Program-made: the position numbers and the translations under genes
Part shown: positions 1 through 4,726 of the stretch, in pieces
How positions within the stretch are numbered: the stretch's first letter is position 1
How the letters are laid out: each line of letters starts with the position of its first letter
Source of the DNA: Candidatus Bathyarchaeota archaeon
GTDB taxonomy: Archaea > Thermoproteota > Bathyarchaeia > Bathyarchaeales > DTEX01
NCBI GenBank assembly: GCA_021162225.1
Contig: JAGGZB010000079.1
Location: forward strand, 1-7,901
Length of the DNA stretch: 7,901 nt
Direction: 5' to 3'
Notes under the pieces: generated by a model
The model's database searches: none
What the model saw: only the letters and a program-made list of their open reading frames with translations
Told to the model about the DNA's origin: nothing

Positions 1-1
1 A

Positions 2-193
2 TCTTATGGATATGAAGGTATCTTGACGGCGGTAACACGTGATCCTCCGGGAATATGGCTTTCAGAAGGTAAAGCAACGGTTCTTAGATCGACTATTGCC
101 CAGCCTATTCCCCAAGTTGTAAGTAAAATTGATCGGAGTGAAGTTTTCATAAATCTCAACTCTGTTCATCGCATAGAAATCCTTCACGATTAA
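2..193 (+). CDS. C-terminal fragment of a small protein, possibly Sm-like (5' end outside window)
   Basis: An open frame runs from the window edge to a TAA at 191-193 and gives 63 residues. It begins SYGYEGILTAVTRDPPGIWL and ends with SEVFINLNSVHRIEILHD. The alternation of short beta-strand-like stretches resembles an Sm/LSm fold: a first strand with YEGIL, a turn with DPPGIWL, and a late strand with EVFINLNSVHRIEIL. Sm-like proteins bind RNA as rings, but this assignment is a guess from pattern only, because the Sm1 N-terminus is missing. The gene converges on the SPOUT methyltransferase 140 bp away. If it is not Sm-like, it is an unrecognised small beta-rich archaeal protein. The reading frame itself is well supported by its codon pattern and lack of stops; the identity is not. 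Confidence 0.55.
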   Translation, partial: SYGYEGILTAVTRDPPGIWLSEGKATVLRSTIAQPIPQVVSKIDRSEVFINLNSVHRIEILHD

Positions 194-299
194 AGACTAA
201 TAATTGGTTAGGATTAGAAGTCTGATCTTGATCTTCTTGCATTTGTAAGTCCACATTTTGTAAATTTGATCCTGAATGTTTAGGCTACTACATTTTAAG

Positions 300-335
300 A
301 GCGACGAGACTATTAGAATCGCTGGGGTGTTTTTT
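300..335 (+). terminator. Possible terminator: weak hairpin followed by T6
   Basis: A 5-bp stem (agcga at 300-304, tcgct at 319-323, 14-nt loop) is followed by a G-rich stretch and six T residues at 330-335, reading on the plus strand. Archaeal termination depends mainly on T runs, so this could end the transcript of the partial gene that stops at 193. The T run overlaps the stop codon of the convergent methyltransferase gene. The remaining part of the gap (194-299) shows nothing else recognisable. Confidence 0.3.
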
Positions 336-1206
336 ATGGGGCTAAAATATTTAGCACTGCTAGAGTTGCGTAGATGGCTTCCTCCGTTCGAACAGTCTCT
401 ACGCCTTGATCCGGAATCGTGTTGATGATAAAGTGTGCTACATCCTCAAGTCTGATATTTTCTTGTTTGATGATTTCTTGGAGTCCTTGAGTTGGGGAGC
501 CAAAGGCAATAAGAACTTTGCTGGATCTCTTCCAGCGTTTAAGCAATCTATCAATAACTTCCATCACGGGTTCGCCGCGTCGAGACGTAGCAATGACCAA
601 GTCGTATTCTCGGTTTTTCAAGATGCTGCCTAGAGGAAAACTGGATTTCTTAACCCTGTAGCCCCAGTAGAACTTCACCCTATCAGGATTAGTTATTTCG
701 CCGATCAATTCTCTGCCTTTCTCTTTTATCGTGACTGTTACTCTAGAGTTAACCTTCATTCGTACACCGGGAGCCAGAAGCGGTCTTTCCACACCTATGT
801 CTATATAAACTCCTTTTTTACCCGATGAAATTACTACCCCCTCACGGCATTCTCCTATCTTTAAATTTTTCTCCTTATTTTTAGTTGGATGATGAGGCGT
901 TCTCAGAGGAGGCAAGATTCCAACATATCGAAGTTCAGGTCTAATCTTGAATAATCGTTTTCTCAAATACTGCGGTGTCTCCATATATGAAAGAATCATC
1001 TTGATTAGATCTGCGTCCCTTGTTTGATTCCGGTTGAGAACATCCGGATAAATTAATACTTCATCCACGCGAAAGATTGCTAATGCTCGCCCAACAAGTC
1101 CTATCCTAAGCGTCTTTTCTCTCAAATGTGGAATATCAGATGTAAAGGATGCAGGGATGGCGACTGAAATCCTTACTTGTCTTTTTAAAGGATAGATGGA
1201 CTGCAC
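334..1206 (-). CDS. SPOUT-superfamily RNA methyltransferase (MTH1 / CENP-32-like, Methyltrn_RNA_3)
   Basis: A 290-residue protein of the archaeal and eukaryotic MTH1-type SPOUT family (COG2106), S-adenosylmethionine-dependent methylases expected to act on RNA. The N-terminus contains the family signature LREKTLRIGLVGRALAIFRV (about residues 28-47), followed by IYPD. An inserted OB-fold-like segment spans about residues 108-175. The C-terminal trefoil-knot region carries FGSPTQGLQEI (235-245) and NTIPDQGVETVRTEEAI (262-278), where the SAM-binding loop and the QGVETVRTEEA helix are typical of the family. The length is normal. The start is GTG at 1206-1204, with GGCGGT five bases upstream as a possible ribosome site; no ATG lies between it and the conserved region. 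The gene is transcribed alone, away from the winged-helix pair. The family call is firm. The base methylated (uridine N3 is the reaction proposed for relatives) is not shown by this sequence. Confidence 0.9.
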   Translation of the reverse strand: MQSIYPLKRQVRISVAIPASFTSDIPHLREKTLRIGLVGRALAIFRVDEVLIYPDVLNRNQTRDADLIKMILSYMETPQYLRKRLFKIRPELRYVGILPPLRTPHHPTKNKEKNLKIGECREGVVISSGKKGVYIDIGVERPLLAPGVRMKVNSRVTVTIKEKGRELIGEITNPDRVKFYWGYRVKKSSFPLGSILKNREYDLVIATSRRGEPVMEVIDRLLKRWKRSSKVLIAFGSPTQGLQEIIKQENIRLEDVAHFIINTIPDQGVETVRTEEAIYATLAVLNILAP

Positions 1207-1391
1207 GATTACCGCCGTGTTAGGGGCATCTGATTATCAGAATAATCTTTGAAAAGATAATGTTTTTTGCTAGAATGAAAATTTTCGCTTACTATCCGGG
1301 CTTTGAAAAGCTCGGAACTTTAAAATCGATTTTGATGTGTTTCTTCTTCGAAAAATATTTTCGTTATTTTTGGCCGCTCTGAAGAGTAAAT
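1207..1391. other. AT-rich divergent intergenic region with several inverted repeats
   Basis: The gap between the methyltransferase and the winged-helix operon is about 300 bp and holds no gene that I can see. This part carries tctgat/atcaga arms at 1229-1241, a 9-bp stem with a TGAA loop at 1295-1316, a perfect 12-bp palindrome aaaatcgatttt at 1322-1333, and cgaaaa/ttttcg arms at 1349-1363. No tRNA boxes, C/D-box pair or start codon with a ribosome site was found. The minus-strand promoter of the methyltransferase should lie near 1235-1260, but no strong TATA element stands out. AT-rich DNA produces such repeats by chance, so only the 1295-1316 stem deserves weight. Confidence 0.45.
1295..1316 (+). 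other. Possible RNA hairpin, 9-bp stem with TGAA loop
   Basis: Bases 1295-1303 pair with 1308-1316 around the loop TGAA. All nine pairs form in plus-strand RNA, one of them G-U (1299 with 1312). On the minus strand that pair becomes an A-C mismatch. This points to the plus strand as the RNA strand, if the region is transcribed at all. No promoter or T-run terminator bounds it closely, so it could also be chance. Confidence 0.25.
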
Positions 1392-1399
1392 CTTTATAG
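1392..1399 (+). promoter_or_regulatory. TATA box of the winged-helix pair
   Basis: The sequence ctttatag follows an A-rich stretch (gagtaaat), as in an archaeal BRE plus TATA box. With normal spacing, transcription would start near 1420, leaving a leader of about 85 nt before the ATG at 1506. A second TATA-like site (cttatag, 1484-1490) is too close to the start codon to serve with normal spacing. Confidence 0.5.
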
Positions 1400-1425
1400 C
1401 ATGTAGATATACTGATCTATAATAA

Positions 1426-1447
1426 GGCATTCCATATATGGTTTGCC
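1426..1447. promoter_or_regulatory. 22-bp imperfect palindrome, candidate operator
   Basis: The two halves are complementary at 9 of 11 positions. The core ccatatatgg (1432-1441) is perfect, and the outer arms are ggca and tgcc. The site begins about 5 bp after the start of transcription predicted from the TATA box at 1392-1399. A dimeric winged-helix protein bound here could block the polymerase, so autoregulation by the downstream gene pair is an attractive but untested idea. The core is itself AT-rich and TATA-like, so an alternative promoter is possible. Confidence 0.4.
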
Positions 1448-1505
1448 GCTTATCTCGCTAGACTTTCACTCGGTAAATGCACGCTTATAGCTTGGGAGGG
1501 ATTTG

Positions 1506-2021
1506 ATGGAAAAAGAGGAAGAACTACTGGAATTATCCGCTAAATACAAAGATATGGAATTAAGATTCAAGGGTAAACCCGACGACGTTATCAGGTCTCT
1601 CTTGAAGTTTGTTCAGCGGATTCTTCCAGCGTATGATCTAGCTTCGAAACTTATCTTAACGGTCGATTTAGAAGATCTTCTAAAGCGCTTAGAGGGTATA
1701 ATAGCTTTTGCACCTGAAGGTTTAGTTGTCACTGTTCCGAGGGAGAAGATCGGCGGAGAGAAGGACGCCATATTACTTCACCTTGTTAAAGCGTATGTTG
1801 GATGTAAGACTGGAAGGCTAGAGAAAGATTCGCTAGCAACGGTTGAGATTGCCTCGTTAACTGGTGGGAAATCAAGCACTATTACGGCTCGCCTAAGTGA
1901 ATTAGTTAATTTAGGCTGGGTTGAAAGAGTCGGGCGTGGAGAATACAGAATAACAACTTTAGGAATCCGCAATTTTATTGATGAGGTTTTGCCGAAGATA
2001 GAGCGTGGGGAAAGAGTATAG
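1506..2021 (+). CDS. Archaeal winged-helix protein with N-terminal beta-alpha module (paralogue 1)
   Basis: A 171-residue likely DNA-binding protein. Residues 12-45 form a short strand-turn-strand-helix module (KYKDMELRFKGKPDDVIRSL). A middle segment (46-80) is followed by a winged helix at about 86-156: DAILLHLVKAYVG, recognition-helix region GGKSSTITARLSELVNLGWV (120-139), and the wing RVGRGEYRITTLGI (141-154). The domain order is the same as in the next gene, and the two align almost without gaps, so they are tandem duplicates. A TTG three bases earlier is possible, but ATG at 1506 sits 5-6 bases after GGGAGGG (1494-1500) and is preferred. The stop codon touches the next gene's start, implying co-transcription and translational coupling. 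No enzymatic motif is seen. The target sites are unknown, and the palindrome at 1426-1447 is the first candidate. Confidence 0.8.
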   Translation: MEKEEELLELSAKYKDMELRFKGKPDDVIRSLLKFVQRILPAYDLASKLILTVDLEDLLKRLEGIIAFAPEGLVVTVPREKIGGEKDAILLHLVKAYVGCKTGRLEKDSLATVEIASLTGGKSSTITARLSELVNLGWVERVGRGEYRITTLGIRNFIDEVLPKIERGERV

Positions 2022-2513
2022 TTGAAGGAATCTGAGAAAGTAAAGGTTCATATCGAGATTGGCGATGCTAGAGCGAATTTCGAGGGAGACGTGGATCAAG
2101 TCTTCGAGTTAGCCGCAAGGTTTCTGACGCAGATATGCCCTAGTTTGAAGGTTCTTCGAAGACTAATTTATACGCCAGATATAACAAAGCTTGCGGAGAA
2201 AATTGGGGGACTCGTCGAAATATCTCCTGAAGGGCCAATTATGCTATTTAATTTTGATGTTCCCACGAGAGATGCCGTATGTCTTATTCTTCTTGGAGCA
2301 TACTTAGGAAAAGTCTTGGGTATTCTTGGTAAGGATTCTATCTCGTCGAGAGATCTTGCCAGAATAATTGGGAAAGCGCGTAAAACCGTATCTAACGAAA
2401 TGCCTCGTCTTATCTCTGAAGGTGTGGTTGAAAGAACATCAGAAGGAGAATATCGTCTCACAATCTTGGGCATAAAGAAAACCGAGAAGATAATTGAACG
2501 CTACAAGAAATAG
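2022..2513 (+). CDS. Archaeal winged-helix protein with N-terminal beta-alpha module (paralogue 2)
   Basis: A 163-residue paralogue of the preceding protein. The N-terminal module (8-37) reads KVHIEIGDARANFEGDVDQV. Residues 46-78 match the neighbour's middle segment (RLIYTPDITKLAEKIGGLVE), and the winged helix covers about 84-155. Shared positions include DAxxLxLLxAYxG, GxLxKDS, the recognition-helix region GKARKTVSNEMPRLISEGVV (117-136) and ERTSEGEYRLTILGI. The start is a TTG at 2022-2024 directly after the previous TAG, with GGGG at 2007-2010 as the nearest ribosome-site-like sequence. No ATG is available before the conserved module. Abutting genes of like size suggest two subunits of one heteromeric regulator, though independent regulators after duplication fit equally well. 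The function beyond probable DNA binding is unknown. Confidence 0.8.
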   Translation: MKESEKVKVHIEIGDARANFEGDVDQVFELAARFLTQICPSLKVLRRLIYTPDITKLAEKIGGLVEISPEGPIMLFNFDVPTRDAVCLILLGAYLGKVLGILGKDSISSRDLARIIGKARKTVSNEMPRLISEGVVERTSEGEYRLTILGIKKTEKIIERYKK

Positions 2514-2525
2514 ATCCATCGACTT

Positions 2526-2538
2526 GCTTCTTATTTTT
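2526..2538 (+). terminator. T-rich end of the winged-helix pair
   Basis: The 23-bp gap between the convergent stops contains a pyrimidine-rich run (cttcttattttt) that fits a simple archaeal T-rich terminator on the plus strand. There is no stem. It overlaps the last codon of the facing desulfidase gene. Confidence 0.35.
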
Positions 2539-3067
2539 ACAGTAATCTGTCGATTGCTTCAACTAGCTCCTCCGGCTTGTCAAGATCAACCCCTATGAAT
2601 GGAATGTGCATCCCCCTCTTTTTGAGGCTTTCATTAAGCATACTGATGAAGACTCCTTCTTCTTCGATGTATCTCTTAAGAGATCCTTTCCTGATAGGCG
2701 TGCATTTTACTCCACACGTAGGTGATCTCTCAACACCTACTACTGCTAGAATTTTAATGCGGGGTTCCCTGGCGTTTTTGACTAGATGCATTAATTCTTC
2801 AGCGGCTTCTTCAGCAAGTTTTTTGCAGTGTTCCCGAAATCCGGGCAATTTTAAGTATTCGTCTTTTGTTCTGGGCGGTCTTGGATTGCCGCAAAATGTG
2901 AATTCTGGACATGGTAGCTGTATAATGCCTATTCCTAAACGTGCTGCCATATTGAGGATCTGAATGGTCACTCCGCGGTTTTTCTCTATTGGCTTTCCCT
3001 TCTGCCACCATCTTGTTGATCGGTTAAGTATGCAATGAGAAAGCGCTAGAACCGGCATCTCATGCAT
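2537..3067 (-). CDS. TudS-related (DUF523-like) iron-sulfur desulfidase
   Basis: A 176-residue protein resembling the TudS/DUF523 family and its CD3072-type relatives, in which three cysteines hold an oxygen-sensitive Fe-S cluster that removes sulfur from thiouracil-type substrates. The three expected cysteines are in conserved settings: Cys12 in LALSHCILN, Cys53 in QLPCPEF (with Glu55) and Cys118 in VERSPTCGV (with Ser115). Extra cysteines occur at 59, 81 and 122. The fold is a small Rossmann-like protein, and the length is normal for the single-domain form. The start is ATG at 3067-3065, with GAGGGAG 4-10 bases upstream on the minus strand; ATG at codon 4 is too far from that site. The gene lies 31 bp after the winged-helix gene on the same strand, so they are probably co-transcribed. 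The natural substrate (free thiobase, thiolated tRNA nucleoside, or other) cannot be read from sequence. Confidence 0.75.
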   Translation of the reverse strand: MHEMPVLALSHCILNRSTRWWQKGKPIEKNRGVTIQILNMAARLGIGIIQLPCPEFTFCGNPRPPRTKDEYLKLPGFREHCKKLAEEAAEELMHLVKNAREPRIKILAVVGVERSPTCGVKCTPIRKGSLKRYIEEEGVFISMLNESLKKRGMHIPFIGVDLDKPEELVEAIDRLL

Positions 3068-3098
3068 ATTTCTCCCTCATTATTTTTTAGTGCTGAAT

Positions 3099-3524
3099 TT
3101 ATGTTTTTGGAGGGCGTTTCTGGACATAAACATATCTTCGAGGCCTACCCTCACGTGTGAGTATTCCATCCCTAACTAAATCGAGTAATACATGGGCTAC
3201 TGCTGTTCGATCATAGTGGTAACCTATCCTAGTCATCTCTTCATGTACTTGGCTTAGTGATCGCGGCTCAGTGAAGAATCCTTCTCTCCAAAGTCTCTCC
3301 AGAATTCCTCTGCATGTTTCAGCCCTCTCAGCCTGATAAGTTGCTTCTCTGATCATCGGAATCGGCATTTTTGCATGTTCGGTTATGGTGGAAAGAACTT
3401 TATCGACAACTCTCTGTATCTGATCCTCTCGGCATTCTATCTCAAATTCGATATTTCCTACTCTCATTTTTATGTGGACTTTGGTTTCTTCTTCAGATCG
3501 TTTATTATTCTCCAATTTTTTCAC
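3099..3524 (-). CDS. Winged-helix protein sharing the N-terminal beta-alpha module (third family member)
   Basis: A 141-residue protein. After a charged leader, residues 15-48 (KVHIKMRVGNIEFEIECRED then QIQRVVDKVLSTI) repeat the strand-turn-strand-helix module of the two plus-strand winged-helix proteins. The opening KVHI matches paralogue 2 exactly. The C-terminal half (about 70-137) looks like a compact winged helix: ILERLWREGFF, LSQVHEEMTRIGYHYDRTAV, LLDLVRDGILTREG and a wing RRYVYV. The start is GTG (3524-3522) with no obvious ribosome site, so an alternative start cannot be excluded; the predicted leader from the shared TATA element would be about 40 nt. It heads a probable two-gene operon with the desulfidase and is divergent from nurA-herA. 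A palindrome lies between, so it is a natural candidate for the local regulator. That role is inferred. Confidence 0.72.
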   Translation of the reverse strand: MKKLENNKRSEEETKVHIKMRVGNIEFEIECREDQIQRVVDKVLSTITEHAKMPIPMIREATYQAERAETCRGILERLWREGFFTEPRSLSQVHEEMTRIGYHYDRTAVAHVLLDLVRDGILTREGRPRRYVYVQKRPPKT

Positions 3525-3571
3525 GTTTGATATTGTTTTCTGAGTGTGGTTATTGATTTTTGTTGTGCATT

Positions 3572-3585
3572 TTGCGCATGCGCAA
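3572..3585. promoter_or_regulatory. Perfect 14-bp palindrome, candidate operator between the divergent units
   Basis: The sequence ttgcgcatgcgcaa is fully self-complementary, and two further pairs form on each side after one mismatch (3569-3588). It stands out as GC-rich in an AT-rich spacer. A related half-site, gttgtgcat at 3562-3570, matches the complement of 3578-3586 in 8 of 9 positions. The palindrome directly abuts the TATA element at 3588-3595. It would cover the BRE on the nurA side and the DNA between TATA and start site on the other side. Binding here could repress both directions, with the winged-helix protein at 3099-3524 as the likely binder. Confidence 0.5.
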
Positions 3586-3587
3586 CA

Positions 3588-3595
3588 TTTATATA
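3588..3595. promoter_or_regulatory. TATA box of nurA-herA, possibly shared with the divergent operon
   Basis: The sequence tttatata is an almost ideal archaeal TATA box. Reading on the plus strand, transcription would start near 3615-3619, about 15 nt before the TTG start of nurA. The complement (tatataaa) is also TATA-like and would give a start near 3566, about 42 nt before the GTG of the winged-helix gene. Plus-strand use is better supported. No other good TATA element for the minus-strand gene was found. Confidence 0.6.
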
Positions 3596-3605
3596 GGAAT
3601 AACTC

Positions 3606-3626
3606 TCAACTATTCTTTCGAGTTGA
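3606..3626 (+). promoter_or_regulatory. Inverted repeat in the nurA leader
   Basis: The six-base arms tcaact (3606-3611) and agttga (3621-3626) enclose a 9-base loop. They span the predicted transcription start and end seven bases before the TTG start codon. The right arm overlaps gttgatga, the only weak ribosome-site-like sequence. This may be a second operator, a leader hairpin or chance. Confidence 0.25.
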
Positions 3627-3632
3627 TGAATA

Positions 3633-4721
3633 TTGTTGATTGGGCAATTACATTATGAAACAACACCAAAATATAGCTTTCTACAATCTCTCAGGAATGT
3701 AGAGATCTCAAAAAGGATAGTGGAGCTAAGCCTTAACTCAATGCACACAATAAAGGGGAGGATCTTCAAGGTAAGTAATGAGGAATTAGCAAATTTCTTT
3801 ATTGAGCATATGGATAGTGAAGATCAATTGCCGACTAAAGATGGAATGCTCTCAGCATTAATAATGCCCCTAAGAGCCATTCGTGATGGGACACCAATAA
3901 TAGGAATAGACGTTTCAAGTATAAAAATCGGCGTCACCGATGCTGGAGTCATATACGCTGTAAGAGGAACAATCGTACTTAAGATAAATAATCACTACAG
4001 GTACATCCGCTATGGGCCGCTTCCTTTTCACATAACAAAAGAGAATATTCATGAGATATTCGGTGAGCTGAGCAGAGACTTATCCCTAAGATTTAATTTC
4101 TTCTCCTACATAGACCCTCAAATACAGCTATGTAATATCATAGAAAAATGGTTACGGGCATATGTTTCCCATCTTGTAAAGAGAAGCATAATTCTATGGG
4201 ATGGTTCCTTAACTGCGGGAACACCAGGAAACCCCACAGCTGATCTCTCAAGAATGCTTAGAATAGCTAGAGAAAACTCTAATGTAGTCATGGGAATCTC
4301 CAAGGACACAAGTCTCAAGTTTATTAGATGGGGGATGACGGATTTGCTTAATGGATACAAGCCACCTTATCTTTTTGAAATAAGATCTGCTTCTTTCTCA
4401 CACACCAGTTCCCTGCGGCTTCTGGGGAGAATTTATGTGGCGAAGCTAGCAAAGGGAGGTTGTGCTTTCCGTTTAGATATTGACAAAGCCATTCCTAGAG
4501 ACGAAGGTATAGTAGCGGTTGAGAAGCTTATAGGCAATGAGACGCTCTATCAAGGCTATCCCGAAACCCTGCGTTTAGCACATATATACTCTACATTCAC
4601 GGCGAGTGACGTCATAGGAATACAAAGGTTGCTTATTAAGAAATATGGGCTTAAACTCATTGCGCATAACAACATGCATAGAACTCTCTTTGGACCCTAC
4701 GGAGCAAGGCTCGAGGATTGA
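3633..4721 (+). CDS. nurA: NurA nuclease
   Basis: A 362-residue NurA-family nuclease, the partner of HerA in resecting DNA ends during archaeal double-strand-break repair. Conserved landmarks are GIDVSSIKIG (91-100, metal-binding Asp93), YAVRGTIV (108-115) with YIRYGPL (124-130), WDGSLTAGTP (189-198, metal-binding Asp190), RLLGRIYVAKL (262-272), and GYPETLRLAH (308-317). In the last of these, Tyr309 and His317 keep the eight-residue spacing known for functional residues in Sulfolobus NurA. The length is within the family range. The start is TTG at 3633 (a second TTG follows at 3636): an in-frame TGA at 3627-3629 rules out anything much earlier, and the ATG at 3626 is in another frame. Five bases separate the stop from herA, so the two are co-expressed. 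The nurA-first order and the absence of mre11 and rad50 here differ from the four-gene cluster of many archaea. Confidence 0.9.
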   Translation: MLIGQLHYETTPKYSFLQSLRNVEISKRIVELSLNSMHTIKGRIFKVSNEELANFFIEHMDSEDQLPTKDGMLSALIMPLRAIRDGTPIIGIDVSSIKIGVTDAGVIYAVRGTIVLKINNHYRYIRYGPLPFHITKENIHEIFGELSRDLSLRFNFFSYIDPQIQLCNIIEKWLRAYVSHLVKRSIILWDGSLTAGTPGNPTADLSRMLRIARENSNVVMGISKDTSLKFIRWGMTDLLNGYKPPYLFEIRSASFSHTSSLRLLGRIYVAKLAKGGCAFRLDIDKAIPRDEGIVAVEKLIGNETLYQGYPETLRLAHIYSTFTASDVIGIQRLLIKKYGLKLIAHNNMHRTLFGPYGARLED

Positions 4722-4726
4722 AGTAA

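Noticed and set aside
406..633. 75-codon plus-strand ORF
   Set aside because: It lies entirely inside the methyltransferase gene on the opposite strand and resembles no protein.
1400..1505. tRNA or C/D-box RNA in the leader of the winged-helix pair
   Set aside because: No T-loop sequence, acceptor pairing or proper C and D boxes could be found.
1778..2473. Minus-strand ORFs of 64 and 101 codons (1778-1972, 2168-2473)
   Set aside because: They are opposite-strand shadows of the two winged-helix paralogues, whose alignment with each other proves the plus-strand frames.
2577..3011. 128-codon plus-strand ORF and 66-codon minus-strand ORF
   Set aside because: Both overlap the desulfidase gene, which has the conserved cysteine motifs; neither has a recognisable domain.
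3371..3556. 61-codon plus-strand ORF
   Set aside because: It overlaps the winged-helix gene in antisense and runs into the divergent promoter.
3626..3658. ATG at 3626 as the nurA start or as a separate gene
   Set aside because: It is in a different frame and stops after 10 codons. It is kept only as part of a possible translational control idea.
4118..4360. 80-codon minus-strand ORF
   Set aside because: It is a shadow inside nurA.
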